A stretch of 64,000 bases of DNA from Bacillota bacterium. Its GTDB lineage: Bacteria > Bacillota > Clostridia > Christensenellales > Pumilibacteraceae. The stretch's first letter is position 1; every line of letters begins with the position of its first letter. The translations under genes and the position numbers were made by a program. The stretch covers positions 48,644-112,643 of the forward strand of contig WRGC01000001.1 of the NCBI GenBank assembly GCA_009787385.1. Reading direction: 5' to 3'. The notes below the pieces were generated by a model. It saw only the letters and a program-made list of their open reading frames with translations. It did not search any database and was not told where the DNA came from. Of the stretch, positions 43,752 through 55,500 are shown one piece after another.

Positions 43752-45770
43752 TTATATAGATGCCAAAGCAGCCCAAGTTTGAGGACCAACCAATCCATCA
43801 TTTACCAACCCTGAATATAGTTGAAAAGTGCGTACAGCTTGAGTTGTTGCAGGTCCAAATACACCATCTACTGTTATAGCAGGTATTGCTCCAAAGACAG
43901 TTCTTGCATGATTGAGCAAGTTTTGCAAAGTGCGAATATTTGCCCCTGACTGTCCTTGTCTCAATATATATCCAGGGAAAGGGTTGTTTTGTGTTGGTGG
44001 TGGGGTTGATGGTTTGTTGTTTTGTGGAGGGGGAGCAATGTCACCTTGCAATTCTCTATATGTTTCGTACAATGCTCTCCATGTTTTAGCACCAACAACA
44101 CCATCAGCCGTCAAACCAAAGTGTCTTTGAAACGCTTTTACAGCATCTGTAGTACTGTCACCAAATATACTGTCCTGTACAGGTGGGATAATTTCATCAA
44201 AAAATTCACCTATATAATTGAGCAAAAACTGAAGATGCATTGTATCAGCTCCACGATTGCCTTGGCGTATTGTTGTTGTGGGGGGATTTGGGCTAAGACC
44301 AATGCGTTCACCCTCACCTTGAAGTTCGGACAATTTGGTGACGGCACTGTATATTTGGTTTATTCTATTCCAAGTGCTTCTACCTATAATGCCATCTTGT
44401 GTCAAGTTGAATGTTTTTTGAAAAGCTTTTACCGCATCTACTGTTTGAGCCCCAAATGAGCCATCTACAGGATTGATTTTTGGTATTAGCGGGTAGTTGG
44501 CTGCTATTCGGTTGAGATAAACTTGTATGCGAGCTACTACATCACCCGATTCCCCTTGACGCATAGTTCCGGGAAATCCATCAATTACGCCTGATGGGGC
44601 TGTTGTAAGCTCTAAGTCATCAGGATAATAGTAGTGGAGTATTTGCAATGGAGTCATGCCCTTTTCGGCAAGGGGGACAGTTCCCCATTGAGACAAACCA
44701 TTGCATGTAGATGTTGTGCCGTTGCAATATTCTGTAAAAAATGGATTGTTAAACCCTTGGCGTTTGGCGTACACATCAAATGTTTCGTCTACTAGTTGAC
44801 TTATGTTGGCAAAAATTTCTCTGTTGTGTACATAAAACTGGTCGTATCCCGTATTGTTGGTTATGTCAAAGTCATAACCCCTTACTCTATACCATTGTGT
44901 ATACATGCGATTGAGTGTAAAAGTCACTATGCAATGTATATTGGCTATGATTGCATCTCTTGGCCAAGTGGGAAATATCTCACTACATGTTACATTTTTT
45001 ATATAATCAACAAATCTTACTCTTACATTTTGTGCTGATGTATTGGACGGTGTCCCCAAATGAACTACTACATACTCGGGTATGACTACAGTAGGCAATA
45101 TGCGTTCTAAGTCATCGGGAGTAGATTGTATGTAAGTTAGTTGTTCATCATTGTGGTGGTTGAGTCTATCTAGTAGATTGCCAAATAATCGCCTATGTTG
45201 TCTCAATGTATTGGTCTTGACAATTGGATTTAGTCCAGTTGCATCTTGAGTAGTATGCCCCGGTCCTGCTATATTTTGTACCAAAGTCCCGCTACCTTGC
45301 CTTTGTGCATAGTCGCCAATACTGTCACCTATGTCTGTGCCAACAAATCCCTCTTGTTGCAATTGTTCGGGACCAGGTTCTCCTGTATTTTCTGTTTGTT
45401 GTTCTGCTAATGGTGGGGGAAGGTGTTCTACCAATATATCCTCATAACCCGCTATTACGGGAGTCATATCAACAGGCAAAATAGCTTGTTGTCCATCAAA
45501 GATTTCTATATTCAAAAGACTAGTTGTGGCATACTCGGGTTTTGCCAACCACAAGTCATATGTAGAATATGGCAATATGTCCATGTCAGGGTTGTAAGAC
45601 AATTTGCGATCAGGAGCTGATAATGCCAATACAGGACTCATACCGTGTTCATCTGTTTGCCCGCTAAATAGTGTATTTCCTTGCTTGTCTAATAGCATAA
45701 AGTTGACATTTCCAACAGGAAGTGCCCCATCAGATATCATAGTATTAATTATTAATGTACCTTGACCCAT
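43752..45770 (-). CDS. Peptidoglycan-binding protein with SpoIID/LytB-like domain
   Basis: 672 residues with no signal peptide. An N-terminal Ig-like/carboxypeptidase-regulatory-type domain (VGNVNFMLLDKQGNTLFSG) is followed by a Gln/Glu/Pro-rich linker. Next comes a SpoIID/LytB-like domain (VDYIKNVTCSEIFPTWPRDA, YRVRGYDFDITN, QWGTVPLAEKGMTPLQILHYYYP), then three PG_binding_1 repeats with FGAQTVDAVKAFQ, FGDSTTDAVKAFQ and FGPATTQAVRTFQ. Known in Clostridia as a peptidoglycan-binding family of unclear role, perhaps spore or cell-wall linked. GGAG precedes the ATG at 45770; the TTG at 45782 overlaps that site. Confidence 0.85.
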   Translation of the reverse strand: MGQGTLIINTMISDGALPVGNVNFMLLDKQGNTLFSGQTDEHGMSPVLALSAPDRKLSYNPDMDILPYSTYDLWLAKPEYATTSLLNIEIFDGQQAILPVDMTPVIAGYEDILVEHLPPPLAEQQTENTGEPGPEQLQQEGFVGTDIGDSIGDYAQRQGSGTLVQNIAGPGHTTQDATGLNPIVKTNTLRQHRRLFGNLLDRLNHHNDEQLTYIQSTPDDLERILPTVVIPEYVVVHLGTPSNTSAQNVRVRFVDYIKNVTCSEIFPTWPRDAIIANIHCIVTFTLNRMYTQWYRVRGYDFDITNNTGYDQFYVHNREIFANISQLVDETFDVYAKRQGFNNPFFTEYCNGTTSTCNGLSQWGTVPLAEKGMTPLQILHYYYPDDLELTTAPSGVIDGFPGTMRQGESGDVVARIQVYLNRIAANYPLIPKINPVDGSFGAQTVDAVKAFQKTFNLTQDGIIGRSTWNRINQIYSAVTKLSELQGEGERIGLSPNPPTTTIRQGNRGADTMHLQFLLNYIGEFFDEIIPPVQDSIFGDSTTDAVKAFQRHFGLTADGVVGAKTWRALYETYRELQGDIAPPPQNNKPSTPPPTQNNPFPGYILRQGQSGANIRTLQNLLNHARTVFGAIPAITVDGVFGPATTQAVRTFQLYSGLVNDGLVGPQTWAALASI

Positions 45771-46010
45771 TGTTTTCTCCAATTAGCATAGTCTCATATA
45801 AGAGTATGAAAACAACACTCTCATAAAAAGAATACGAAGCATAATATTGATTTTTATTTATATTATTCTATGATAAAATCACAAAAATGGTTACATATAA
45901 TGTGATTTATTGTATTGCAATTACTATACATGTATTGCAATATTGTATTAATTTTGTAGTTGATACTATTTTGATGATTTATATTGCAAAACAAATACAG
46001 TCAATATTTT

Positions 46011-46208
46011 AGATACTATACAACGAGCTATTATTAACAATGAGATACAAACAATCAACAAAACAGGCATTATTCTTTTTTGACGCCAAAAAAGAACCAA
46101 AAAATCTATTGGGGGGTGAGAATCCCCAAAAATCCCCGAACTCTTTAAGGTTGATTTTATTTAAGTGCTACTGTTTTTTATATTAATGTAGTCTATTTGT
46201 ACACTCTC
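46011..46208 (+). repeat. MITE-like repeat R6
   Basis: Same direction as R3 and R7; ends TACTATACAACGAG and CTATTTGTACACTCTC, with the perfect TTCTTTTTTG/CAAAAAAGAA hairpin around 46076-46099. The 720-bp gap between the divergent genes (45771-46493) otherwise holds AT-rich DNA with probable promoters that I cannot place firmly. Confidence 0.8.
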
Positions 46209-46493
46209 ATTTTTATTGTATAGTTGGCAATTTTGATATTCTCACACTTGTGAAATTTATAAAATCAAATGTAAATATATGGAATGTATGTAAAATATTT
46301 ATAAAGTTTATAGATATTTACAAATATATTTGTTTGCATTTCGTTTCGTTTTTTTTTTTCGTGGTACAATTGTTGTGATAGATGGTATATTGTGTTATAA
46401 AATCAATCATCTATTTGTATTAAATACTACACATACAAGATTTTTGACAAGCTACATAGTTGAGCATGTCATACAAAATCAGGAGGAAAAACG

Positions 46494-47588
46494 ATGCCAA
46501 ATTATTATTTGGATACAAACAAGTCAAGACAAACACGCAATCGCATTGTAGCGATAGTTGTGGCTTTGTTGCTAATTGCTGCTGTAGTAATTAGCGTAAG
46601 TGTGTTGTACAAGAGTGATTCTAACAACCTTGCAGCACCTACATTGCAAGCTAATGCAGAAAATGGTAAAACAACAACAGTGACAAGAGGTGATTATAAT
46701 GAGTTGAGTTTTGTTATCAATGCATCATACGGTCAACAAGATGTACAGTTTGATTATAACTGGACAGTTGATAATGAAGCTGCATTTAAGTACAAACCAT
46801 TAGACAATACCTTTACAATAGAAATTGCTTCAATTGGTGCAGACGAAAAAGCAACTGTGACTTGTGAAGTTAGGGCAACTGATGGCGAAAACTTTTCTGC
46901 CCCTGCAACATGGACACACACAGTAATTGTTGAAGAATCTAGAGCACCTGATATAGAATCAGAAATTAGAGTTTCTAAAAATATTGATTTATCTAACTTT
47001 AAAGTAGAACCAGATACCCAAGACCAAGGAGGAAGTTCTTTTGTTGGATTGGGTGACAAGAGTACAGGTTTTGAAAATTCTGATGGTTTGGAAATTGCAT
47101 TGCAAGACGAGAGTAATTTTGTTCCTAATGATAATATGGAAGGACATGGTACATTTGTAAAGATGTCAATTTTCTTTGATAGAGAGCAAGCAGCAGATAA
47201 GGTAGGTGGTAGTATAACATATTTCTTTGCAAAACACGAAGGTCAGTACTATGTAGTTGTACAGTCAACTAGCAGTCATAAAAACGAGATAATTGATAAT
47301 GCAACTAATAAGACTCAAGCAGTAGCAGAATTTGAAGATACTGATGAGGCTCATAAGTATGAACTTGGTGATAGTATTTCCAATATATCTTTTAGAGCAA
47401 AATATGGTGAGAAAAATACAATTGCTCTTAAAGTAAATGGCGAAACAAAAACTATTAGTGATATATTTGAACATGCCAATGGTAAAGGTTCAATCAATAG
47501 ATTGAGAAGCATATGGTTGAATGGATTAACTACTATCAAGGGCAATACTTTGATGGAATCTTTAAAAGTATCTGCTCCACTTGCTTAG
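46494..47588 (+). CDS. Secreted or membrane-anchored protein, unknown
   Basis: 364 residues. A basic N-terminus (KSRQTRNR) is followed by one strong transmembrane helix (about 18-38), then an extracellular part. The first ~100 residues look like a beta-sandwich (Ig/PKD-like: FDYNWTVDN, ATVTCEVRATDGENFSAPATW). The second half has no recognised fold (VKMSIFFDREQAADKVGGSI). The very good AGGAGG ribosome binding site and own terminator suggest high expression. No cell-wall sorting motif. Confidence 0.7.
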   Translation: MPNYYLDTNKSRQTRNRIVAIVVALLLIAAVVISVSVLYKSDSNNLAAPTLQANAENGKTTTVTRGDYNELSFVINASYGQQDVQFDYNWTVDNEAAFKYKPLDNTFTIEIASIGADEKATVTCEVRATDGENFSAPATWTHTVIVEESRAPDIESEIRVSKNIDLSNFKVEPDTQDQGGSSFVGLGDKSTGFENSDGLEIALQDESNFVPNDNMEGHGTFVKMSIFFDREQAADKVGGSITYFFAKHEGQYYVVVQSTSSHKNEIIDNATNKTQAVAEFEDTDEAHKYELGDSISNISFRAKYGEKNTIALKVNGETKTISDIFEHANGKGSINRLRSIWLNGLTTIKGNTLMESLKVSAPLA

Positions 47589-47665
47589 TACTATAGAGTG
47601 CAACAAAATTTATGCGTTGTTGGGTGCAATCCAGTATTCACTATTTGCATAAATTGAATAAATTT

Positions 47666-47700
47666 AAAAAGACTAATACAAAAATTGTATTAGTCTTTTT
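47666..47700 (+). terminator. Strong terminator after the secreted-protein gene
   Basis: Perfect 16-bp stem, AAAAAGACTAATACAA (47666-47681) with TTGTATTAGTCTTTTT (47685-47700), AAA loop. Confidence 0.93.
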
Positions 47701-47891
47701 GTTGTTTATATTACTTATAGTAAGTTGTCAATCAATAGTAGCAGGAAGATTGCAATATGAGGGGCTAATACCACATTCGCAATACAATGATTTGAGAGAG
47801 CAGTATACAATAGTTGAACAACTCTAGTTGCTTGGTAGATGCTTTGGGTGTTAGTGATAATGTAAGTAAAACCTTATATCAAAATTTCTGT

Positions 47892-48086
47892 GAGAGTGTA
47901 CAACGAGCGAATATCAACAATAAGATACAAACAATTAACAAAACTAGTGTTATTCTTTTTGACGCCAAAAAAGAACCAAAAAAGCTTTTTGGGGTTGCGA
48001 ATCTCCCAAACCCCCTAACGATTTATGGTTGATTTTATTTAATTGTTTCTTATTTTCATCTTAATGTACTCTATTTGTATACTCCT
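47892..48086 (+). mobile_element. MITE-like repeat R7 with 8-bp target duplication
   Basis: Ends GAGAGTGTACAACGAG and CTATTTGTATACTCCT. The direct repeat ATTTCTGT flanks it at 47884-47891 and 48087-48094. It has the TTCTTTTTGACGCCAAAAAAGAA hairpin. Lies upstream of rpoB. Confidence 0.85.
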
Positions 48087-48122
48087 ATTTCTGTTTTTAA
48101 TTGGCAAATTGTATCAAAACAG

Positions 48123-48413
48123 TTGACAGAGTTGTTTTAAAAGTGTTATGCTAGGTACAGCATGCTAATTTGTGTATTTGCATAGGTCTCCTAGGATATT
48201 AGGGCGTATCAATACTGTGTTTTTCAGTATTGTGTGCGTTCTTTTTTGCTATTTTGTTGGAGTGTTGATTGTTTTAATAGTGTATTGACATTGTATTTTC
48301 GGTTTTGAAACAATGACAACTTTGTATATATATTTTAGACACACAAACATTTTGAGAGTGAATTATTAGAAAATATTTTCAAATTTTCATCTCATAAAAA
48401 GGTAGGTATAGTA
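48123..48413 (+). promoter_or_regulatory. rpoB promoter and structured leader
   Basis: TTGACA (48123-48128), 18 bp, TATGCT (48147-48152), then about 255 nt of leader. It includes the hairpin CAATACTG/CAGTATTG (48210-48217, 48225-48232) followed downstream by GTTCTTTTTTG. Could attenuate rpoB. No rplK-A-J-L genes precede it. Confidence 0.5.
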
Positions 48414-51400
48414 ATGGCGTCACTCAAAGAAGTAAAGTATGGCAATAGCAAGCGGTACAGTTTTGGCAAAATACGGGATGTAATGGACATGCCTTATTTT
48501 ATTCAGTCTCAAAAAGTATCATTTGACAAGTTTTTGATAGACGGGATTAGAGAAGTTTTTCAGGACTTTAATCCTATCACTGACTTTAGTAACAAGTTGG
48601 AGCTTTATTTTTTGGAACATACTTTAGAACAAAAGCCTAAGTATACCGAAAAGGAATGTAAAGATAGGGACGCAACTTATGCAGCTCCACTCAAAGTTAA
48701 GGTGAGATTGGTTCATATAGAGACTGGCGAGACTATGGAGCAAGATGTGTTTATGGGGGATTTTCCACTCATGACGCCAAATGGTAGTTTTATTATCAAT
48801 GGTGCAGAACGAGTTGTTGTTAGTCAATTGGTTCGTAGTCCTGGGGTGTACTTTGGAAAGGAATTAGATCCAAAATCAGGTGCGGCAAGCTTTAGTAGTA
48901 CAAGCATCCCTGGGCGTGGAGCGTGGGTTGAGTTTAGTCAAGACAGTAGTGGGATACTCAATGTTCAAATAGATAGACAACGCAAAGTGCCAGCAACTAT
49001 ATTTATTAAGGTTTTGAGTGCTATTTCTAATGGCAACTTTGGCAACAATCAAGCTATTTTGGAGTTGTTTAACAACAATGAAATTGTTGCCAATACTTTA
49101 TTAAAGGACACTACAAGTACTGAAGATGAAGCTATTTTAGAACTTAACCGAAAGCTTAGACCGGGTGAAGTTAGCAATGTAGAACAGATAAAAAACTACA
49201 TGGAGTCTCTATTTTTTGACCACAAAAAGTATGATTTGACTACAGTAGGTAGATATAAAATCAACAAAAAACTTGCATTGTCATCTCGCATTACAGGACA
49301 GACATTGTCTAAAGATATAATAGGTGAAGATGGTGTGTTGATAGCAAAAGCGGGACAAACTTTGGACGAGTTGACTGCAATCAAGATTCAAAATGCAGGT
49401 ATCAATAGGGTTGTGCTTGCCGTGCCAAATGGTGAGTTTGAAGTGATGGGAAACAATCAAGTGGACATAGAAGCTTTTGGCGTGGATAGAAAAACAGTTG
49501 GCATAGTAGAAGATATAGTAGGTATAAGAGGTTTTGTGTATTATCCATTGCTCAAGCAATTGCTAGCAGACAATCCATCTACCAAAAATTTTGAAAAGGC
49601 AGTAAAGGACAATGCTCAAAAATTGGTGTCTAAGAGATTGACTGTAGATGATTTTTTGAGCAATATCAATTATATTTTGGGACTACATCACGGTGTTGGT
49701 GTGGTAGACAATATAGACCACTTGGGCAATCGTAGAGTGCGTATAGTAGGTGAGTTGTTGCAAAACCAGTTTAGGGTAGGTATAGCTCGTTTGGAAAGGG
49801 TAGTGAGAGAAAGAATGCAAATTCAAAACGAAACCGAACTGACCCCACAATCGCTTATCAATATTAGACCAGTATCTAGTGCCATTAGAGAGTTTTTTGG
49901 TTCGTCGCAACTTAGTCAGTTCATGGATGAAGCCAATCCAATTAGCGAACTTACACACAAACGAAAACTGTCAGCTTTGGGTCCGGGTGGACTTAATAGG
50001 GATAGAGCTAGTTTTGATGTGCGAGATGTGCATTATACTCATTACTCTAGACTTTGCCCTATAGAGACACCTGAAGGACAAAACATAGGATTGATATCTA
50101 GCTTGTCTACTTACAGTCGTATAAATCCTATGGGCTTTATAGAAGCTCCATACCGTAAAGTAGATAAAGTCAATAAAATAGTCACAGATGAAATAGTATA
50201 TTTGCCTGCTGATGAAGAAGATAGATATACTGTAGCACAAGCCAATGCCCCACTAGATGAAAACAACTGGTTTAGCAATATACGGGTTGCCGCACGACAT
50301 AGAGAAGATATATTGGAAGTTGACCGTGACACTATAGATTATATGGATGTCAATCCAAGGCAACTAGTTTCTGTAGCTACTGCTCTTATTCCATTTTTAG
50401 AAAACGATGATACCAACAGAGCATTGATGGGTAGCAACATGCAAAGGCAGGCTGTTCCGTTGCTCAAACCTGAGTCTCCAATAGTAGGTACAGGCATAGA
50501 ATACAAAGTTGCATACGACAGTGGCATAATGGTAGTAGCACGCAATGAGGGTATTGTCAGTTATGTTTCGGCAGATGAAATTAGAGTTAAAGAAAAAGAT
50601 GGAAGAGTAGCATCTTATTATCTCAAAAAATTTACAGGAAGCAACCAAGGTACTTGTATCAATCAAAGACCTATAGTCAATTTGGGGCAAATTATACAAA
50701 GCGGTGATGTGTTGGCAGATGGACATAGTACTCAAAATACAGAGTTAGCTTTGGGGCGCAATATACTAGTTGGGTTTATGGCGTGGGAAGGTTATAATTA
50801 TGAAGATGCCATACTATTGAGTGAAAAGCTAATTAAGGAAGATGTTTTTACTAGTATCCACATAGAAGAGCATGAGATGGAAGCTAGAGATACCAAATTG
50901 GGTGAAGAAGAAATTACTAGAGATATACCCAATGTTGGTGAAGATGCTTTGGCTAATTTGGACGAAGATGGCATAATTAGGATAGGTGCAGAAGTCAAGT
51001 CAGGTGACATACTTGTAGGTAAGGTTACGCCAAAGGGTGAAACAGACCTTACGCCCGAAGAGCGTCTATTGAGAGCGATATTTGGTGAAAAAGCTAGAGA
51101 GGTTAGGGACACTAGTCTAAGAGTGCCACATGGTGAGGGTGGAATTGTAGTAGATATTAAAGTCTTTACCAAAGCTAATAAGGACGAAATGAGTCCGGGT
51201 GTACACAAATTGGTGCGTGTATATATAGCTCAAAAACGCAAAATTAGTGTTGGGGACAAGATGGCAGGACGACATGGCAATAAGGGTGTTGTCAGTAGAA
51301 TATTGCCAGAAGAAGATATGCCATTTATGGAAGACGGTACACGCCTTGAGATAGTTCTTAATCCATTGGGTGTTCCTAGTCGTATGAATATAGGACAGGT

Positions 51401-52250
51401 ATTAGAAGTCCATTTGGGATTAGTTTGTAGGTCTTTGGGGTGGAAAATTTCTACACCAGTATTTGATGGTGCTACAGAACAGGACATAAAGGCATTGTTG
51501 AACGAACATGGATTTTCTTCAAATGACAAGGTAGACGGCAAAATTAGATTGTATGATGGGCGTTCGGGCGAGCCGTTTGAAAACCGAGTTACTGTAGGTA
51601 GCATGTATATGCTAAAGCTAGTCCACTTGGTAGATGACAAGATTCATGCTCGTTCTACAGGACCATATTCTCTTGTTACTCAGCAACCGTTGGGTGGAAA
51701 GGCTCAGTTTGGTGGACAACGCTTTGGTGAAATGGAAGTTTGGGCGTTGTATGCTTATGGTGCGGCCAATATTTTGCAAGAGATTATGACTATAAAGTCG
51801 GACGATGTAGCGGGTAGAGTAAAGACATATGAGAGTATAATCAAGGGGGTACAACTTAGCGAACCGGGTGTACCTGAAAGTTTTAAAGTTCTTATCAAGG
51901 AATTACAATCTTTGGCATTGGATGTCAAGGTTATGTCTGACCAAAATGTTGAGATAGGTATACAAGACTTAATAGAAGAAGAAATCAACCACGAAGCACA
52001 ACAAAAACATTTCAAACACTTTGTAGCAGGCAATTTGACCGAATTAGATGAAATAGAGATAGAATCGGCATTTAATGATGACGAAATTCTAGATGGAGAT
52101 TTTGGTGAAGACCTATTGTCTAATATAGAAAAAGATATAGAAGACCATTTTGAAGATAGGATATTGTCCAAAGATGAAATAGATGAAGATGACTTTGACA
52201 TTTTGGACAGTGATGCTTTAGATGATATCATTTCTAAGCTTAAAAAGTAA
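48414..52250 (+). CDS. rpoB: RNA polymerase beta subunit
   Basis: 1278 residues. The rifampicin pocket near residues 495-525 reads [34 protein letters not shown], with the wild-type Gln, Asp, His and Ser of sensitive enzymes. [14 protein letters not shown], the [15 protein letters not shown] block and the C-terminal [19 protein letters not shown] are all present. The C-terminal tail of about 80 residues is very acidic. Usually rpoC follows closely; here R8 lies between. Not linked to the L11-L12 genes. Confidence 0.99.
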   Translation: MASLKEVKYGNSKRYSFGKIRDVMDMPYFIQSQKVSFDKFLIDGIREVFQDFNPITDFSNKLELYFLEHTLEQKPKYTEKECKDRDATYAAPLKVKVRLVHIETGETMEQDVFMGDFPLMTPNGSFIINGAERVVVSQLVRSPGVYFGKELDPKSGAASFSSTSIPGRGAWVEFSQDSSGILNVQIDRQRKVPATIFIKVLSAISNGNFGNNQAILELFNNNEIVANTLLKDTTSTEDEAILELNRKLRPGEVSNVEQIKNYMESLFFDHKKYDLTTVGRYKINKKLALSSRITGQTLSKDIIGEDGVLIAKAGQTLDELTAIKIQNAGINRVVLAVPNGEFEVMGNNQVDIEAFGVDRKTVGIVEDIVGIRGFVYYPLLKQLLADNPSTKNFEKAVKDNAQKLVSKRLTVDDFLSNINYILGLHHGVGVVDNIDHLGNRRVRIVGELLQNQFRVGIARLERVVRERMQIQNETELTPQSLINIRPVSSAIREFFGSSQLSQFMDEANPISELTHKRKLSALGPGGLNRDRASFDVRDVHYTHYSRLCPIETPEGQNIGLISSLSTYSRINPMGFIEAPYRKVDKVNKIVTDEIVYLPADEEDRYTVAQANAPLDENNWFSNIRVAARHREDILEVDRDTIDYMDVNPRQLVSVATALIPFLENDDTNRALMGSNMQRQAVPLLKPESPIVGTGIEYKVAYDSGIMVVARNEGIVSYVSADEIRVKEKDGRVASYYLKKFTGSNQGTCINQRPIVNLGQIIQSGDVLADGHSTQNTELALGRNILVGFMAWEGYNYEDAILLSEKLIKEDVFTSIHIEEHEMEARDTKLGEEEITRDIPNVGEDALANLDEDGIIRIGAEVKSGDILVGKVTPKGETDLTPEERLLRAIFGEKAREVRDTSLRVPHGEGGIVVDIKVFTKANKDEMSPGVHKLVRVYIAQKRKISVGDKMAGRHGNKGVVSRILPEEDMPFMEDGTRLEIVLNPLGVPSRMNIGQVLEVHLGLVCRSLGWKISTPVFDGATEQDIKALLNEHGFSSNDKVDGKIRLYDGRSGEPFENRVTVGSMYMLKLVHLVDDKIHARSTGPYSLVTQQPLGGKAQFGGQRFGEMEVWALYAYGAANILQEIMTIKSDDVAGRVKTYESIIKGVQLSEPGVPESFKVLIKELQSLALDVKVMSDQNVEIGIQDLIEEEINHEAQQKHFKHFVAGNLTELDEIEIESAFNDDEILDGDFGEDLLSNIEKDIEDHFEDRILSKDEIDEDDFDILDSDALDDIISKLKK

Positions 52251-52358
52251 TTGCTATTTAATGAGATTATTCTACTCATTTGTGTGTGATACAGCGTTGT
52301 CACATATGTGCAAGTTTTGCTTTTTGTATCTTGAGTAGATATCTACTATCAACCAACA

Positions 52359-52554
52359 AGAGTGTACAAATAGAGTACATTAAAATGGAAAAATGAAACA
52401 AATAAATAAAAACAACCTTAAAGCGTTCGGGGGTTTGGGGGGATTCGCAACCTCCCAAGTGCTTTTTTGGTTCTTTTTTGGCGTCAAAAAAGAATAACGC
52501 TAGTTTTGTTGATTGTCTGTATTCTATTGTTAATATCCACTCGTTGTATACTCT
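52359..52554 (-). mobile_element. MITE-like repeat R8, between rpoB and rpoC
   Basis: Ends AGAGTGTACAAATAGAG and CGTTGTATACTCT. Perfect hairpin TTCTTTTTTG/CAAAAAAGAA. AACCAACA to the left and AACCAAACA to the right could be a decayed target duplication. The rpoB-rpoC gap of 333 bp is almost wholly this element. Confidence 0.85.
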
Positions 52555-52583
52555 AAAACCAAACATAACAAGGAAACCATAAA

Positions 52584-55500
52584 ATGTTTGAACTTAACAA
52601 TTTTGATTCAATGCAAATTGCTTTGGCAGGTCCTTCCAAGATTAGGGAATGGAGTCATGGCGAAGTTACCAAGCCTGAGACTATCAACTATCGTACGCAA
52701 AAGCCTGAAAAAGATGGACTATTTTGCGAACGCATATTTGGACCAATTAAAGATTGGGAGTGTCATTGTGGCAAGTACAAGAGAGTGCGTTATCGTGGAG
52801 TAGTCTGTGATAAGTGTGGTGTAGAAGTCACCAAAGCAAAAGTCAGGCGAGAACGAATGGGGCATATAGAGCTTGCTACACCTGTTACTCATATTTGGTA
52901 TTTTAGAGGTGTTCCATCTAGGATTGGACTTGTATTGGATATTGCTCCTAAGCAATTAGAGCAAGTTGTATACTTTGTCAACTTTGTAGTAATAGACCCA
53001 GGTACTTCTGATCTTGCATTTAAGCAAATTCTTACAGACAAGGAATATAGAGAAAAGAAAGAAGAATTTGGGGATAAGTTTAGGGCAGGCATGGGTGCTG
53101 AAGCTATTAGAGAACTTTTGGGACTTATAGATATCAATGCCGAATACGAAGAAATGAAGCAATTGGCAGAAAAGAGCCAAGGGCAAAAAAAGGTAAAGGC
53201 AGTAAAACGCTTAGATATTTTGGATGCATTTCGCAAGTCAGGACATGATCCAAGATGGATGGTGCTAGAAGTTTTGCCAATTATTCCACCTGACTTGCGT
53301 CCTATGGTGCAACTAGATGGGGGTAGATTTGCCACAAGTGACCTAAATGACCTTTATCGTCGTGTTGTCAACCGCAATAATCGTCTCAAAAAATTGATAG
53401 AATTGGGAGCTCCTGACATAATTGTACGCAACGAAAAACGCATGTTGCAAGAAAGCGTAGATGCTCTTATAGACAATGGTCGTAGAGGAAAAGCTGTATC
53501 AGGTAGTGGCAATCGTGAACTTAAGTCTCTCAGTGGTTTGTTGAGAGGTAAACAGGGTAGATTTAGACAAAATTTGTTGGGTAAGCGTGTAGATTATAGT
53601 GGGCGTTCTGTAATTGTAGTAGGTCCTGAGCTTAAGATTTATCAATGTGGTTTGCCAAAAGAAATGGCAATGGAGTTGTTTAAACCTTTCATTATGAAGG
53701 AGTTGGTAGCTCAAGGCAAGGTAAGCAATATCAAATCTGCTAAAAGGGTTGTAGATAGACAGTCTAAAGATGTATGGAATGTCTTAGAAAAAGTCATTAA
53801 GGAACATCCAATTTTGCTCAATCGTGCCCCAACATTGCACCGTTTGGGTATTCAAGCTTTTGAACCCGTGTTGGTTGAGGGAAGAGCTTTAAAGATTCAT
53901 CCAATGGTATGTAGTGCTTTCAATGCTGACTTTGATGGCGACCAAATGGCTGTCCATGTCCCTTTATCTTTGTCTGCTCAAGCAGAAGCTAGGTTTTTGA
54001 TGCTTGCTAGCAATAACATACTCAAATTGAGTGATGGGCGTCCTGTAGTTTCTCCTACGCAAGATATGGTTATAGGGATATATTATATGACTATAGAAAA
54101 GCCGGGGGCAAAGGGTGAAGGTAAGTGCTTTTTGGATGCCGATGAAGCCAAGATGGCATATGCTAATGGCGTAATAGAACTACAGTCTAAAATATATATT
54201 AGAGTTGTAAAAACAATTAATGGGGTACAAGAAGCTCGTAGAGTAGAAATTACTTTGGGTAGAATGTTGCTCAACGAGGTTGTACCTCAAGATATAGGGT
54301 TTATAAGACGCAAAAAGCCTGAAGATTTGTTTTTGTACGAAATCAATTGTAGAGTTGGCAAAAATGAGTTGTCTAAGATAGTGGATTTGGTTTACAAAAA
54401 TAAGGGTGGTACAGAGACAGTTAAGGTTTTGGATAATATCAAAACTTTAGGATTTAAATATAGTACTATTGGTGCTGTTACTACTAGTGTGTTTGATATG
54501 CATGTGCCTGATGCTAAAAAGGGATTGATTCAAGATGGGGAGAATAAGGTAATAAGTATAGAGAATCTTTATAAAAGAGGCTTTATGACTGAAGATGAAA
54601 AATCTCGTCGAGTAATAGATGTTTGGGCAAAAGTAAATAGAGATGTTACGAAAGAGTTAGAGAGTACACTACAACCACTCAATCCAATCAATATGATGGC
54701 AACATCAGGAGCGAGAGGTAGTATGAAACAAATAGCTCAGCTTGCAGGTATGCGTGGTTTGATGACCAACCCACAAGGAAAAACAATAGAGACGCCAGTT
54801 AGATCATCTTTTAGAGAGGGATTGACTGTATTGGAGTACTTTATTTCATCTCACGGTGGACGCAAGGGATTGTCTGATGTGGCACTTAAGACAGCAGAAT
54901 CAGGATACTTGACTCGTAGACTAGTAGATGTTTCTCAAGATGTAATAGTGCGAGAAGAAGATTGTTGTGAGGGGACTAATCCTATAGGTGTCAAAATTTC
55001 TAGTATATTAGATGGTGAACAAGTTATAGAGCATTTGCAAGAGAGATTGGTTGGTAGAGTTTCTGCTGAGACATTGCATCATCCTAAGACAAAAAAAATA
55101 TTGGTAGAAGTCAACCAACTTATGGATGAAGTTGTTGCCGAAAATATAATAGCGGCGGGATTTAAAACTGTTATGATTAGGTCTGTCCTATCTTGTCGTT
55201 CTAAGTTGGGTATATGTTCTAGATGTTATGGCAAGAACATGGCAGGAAATGATCAAGTCAAGATTGGTGAAGCTGTAGGTATTATAGCAGCTCAAAGTAT
55301 AGGTGAACCGGGTACACAGTTGACAATGCGTACTTTCCACACAGGTGGTATAGCAAGTGCAGACGATATTACAAGAGGTTTGCCTAGAGTAGAAGAGTTG
55401 TTTGAAGCACGCAAGCCCAAGGCGGCAGCCGTCTTGGTAGAATACGGTGGTACAATTCGTATAGAAGAACAAGCGGGCAAGAGAGACATAAAGGTAAAAA

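Noticed and set aside
46330..46551. 73-codon frame before the secreted-protein gene
   Set aside because: It includes a long T tract, overlaps the start of the gene at 46494 and its ribosome binding site, and has no start signal.
47612..47827. 71-codon frame with a lipoprotein-like IVSC motif
   Set aside because: The strong terminator at 47666-47700 lies inside it and there is no ribosome binding site; it is probably the non-coding tail of the gene at 46494.
47814..48032. 72-codon frame encoding ILFDAKKEPKK
   Set aside because: It lies over repeat R7; the same peptide recurs in other repeat copies at R5 and R8, so it is repeat-derived.
52300..52566. 88-codon minus-strand frame between rpoB and rpoC
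   Set aside because: It coincides with repeat R8 and has no start signals.
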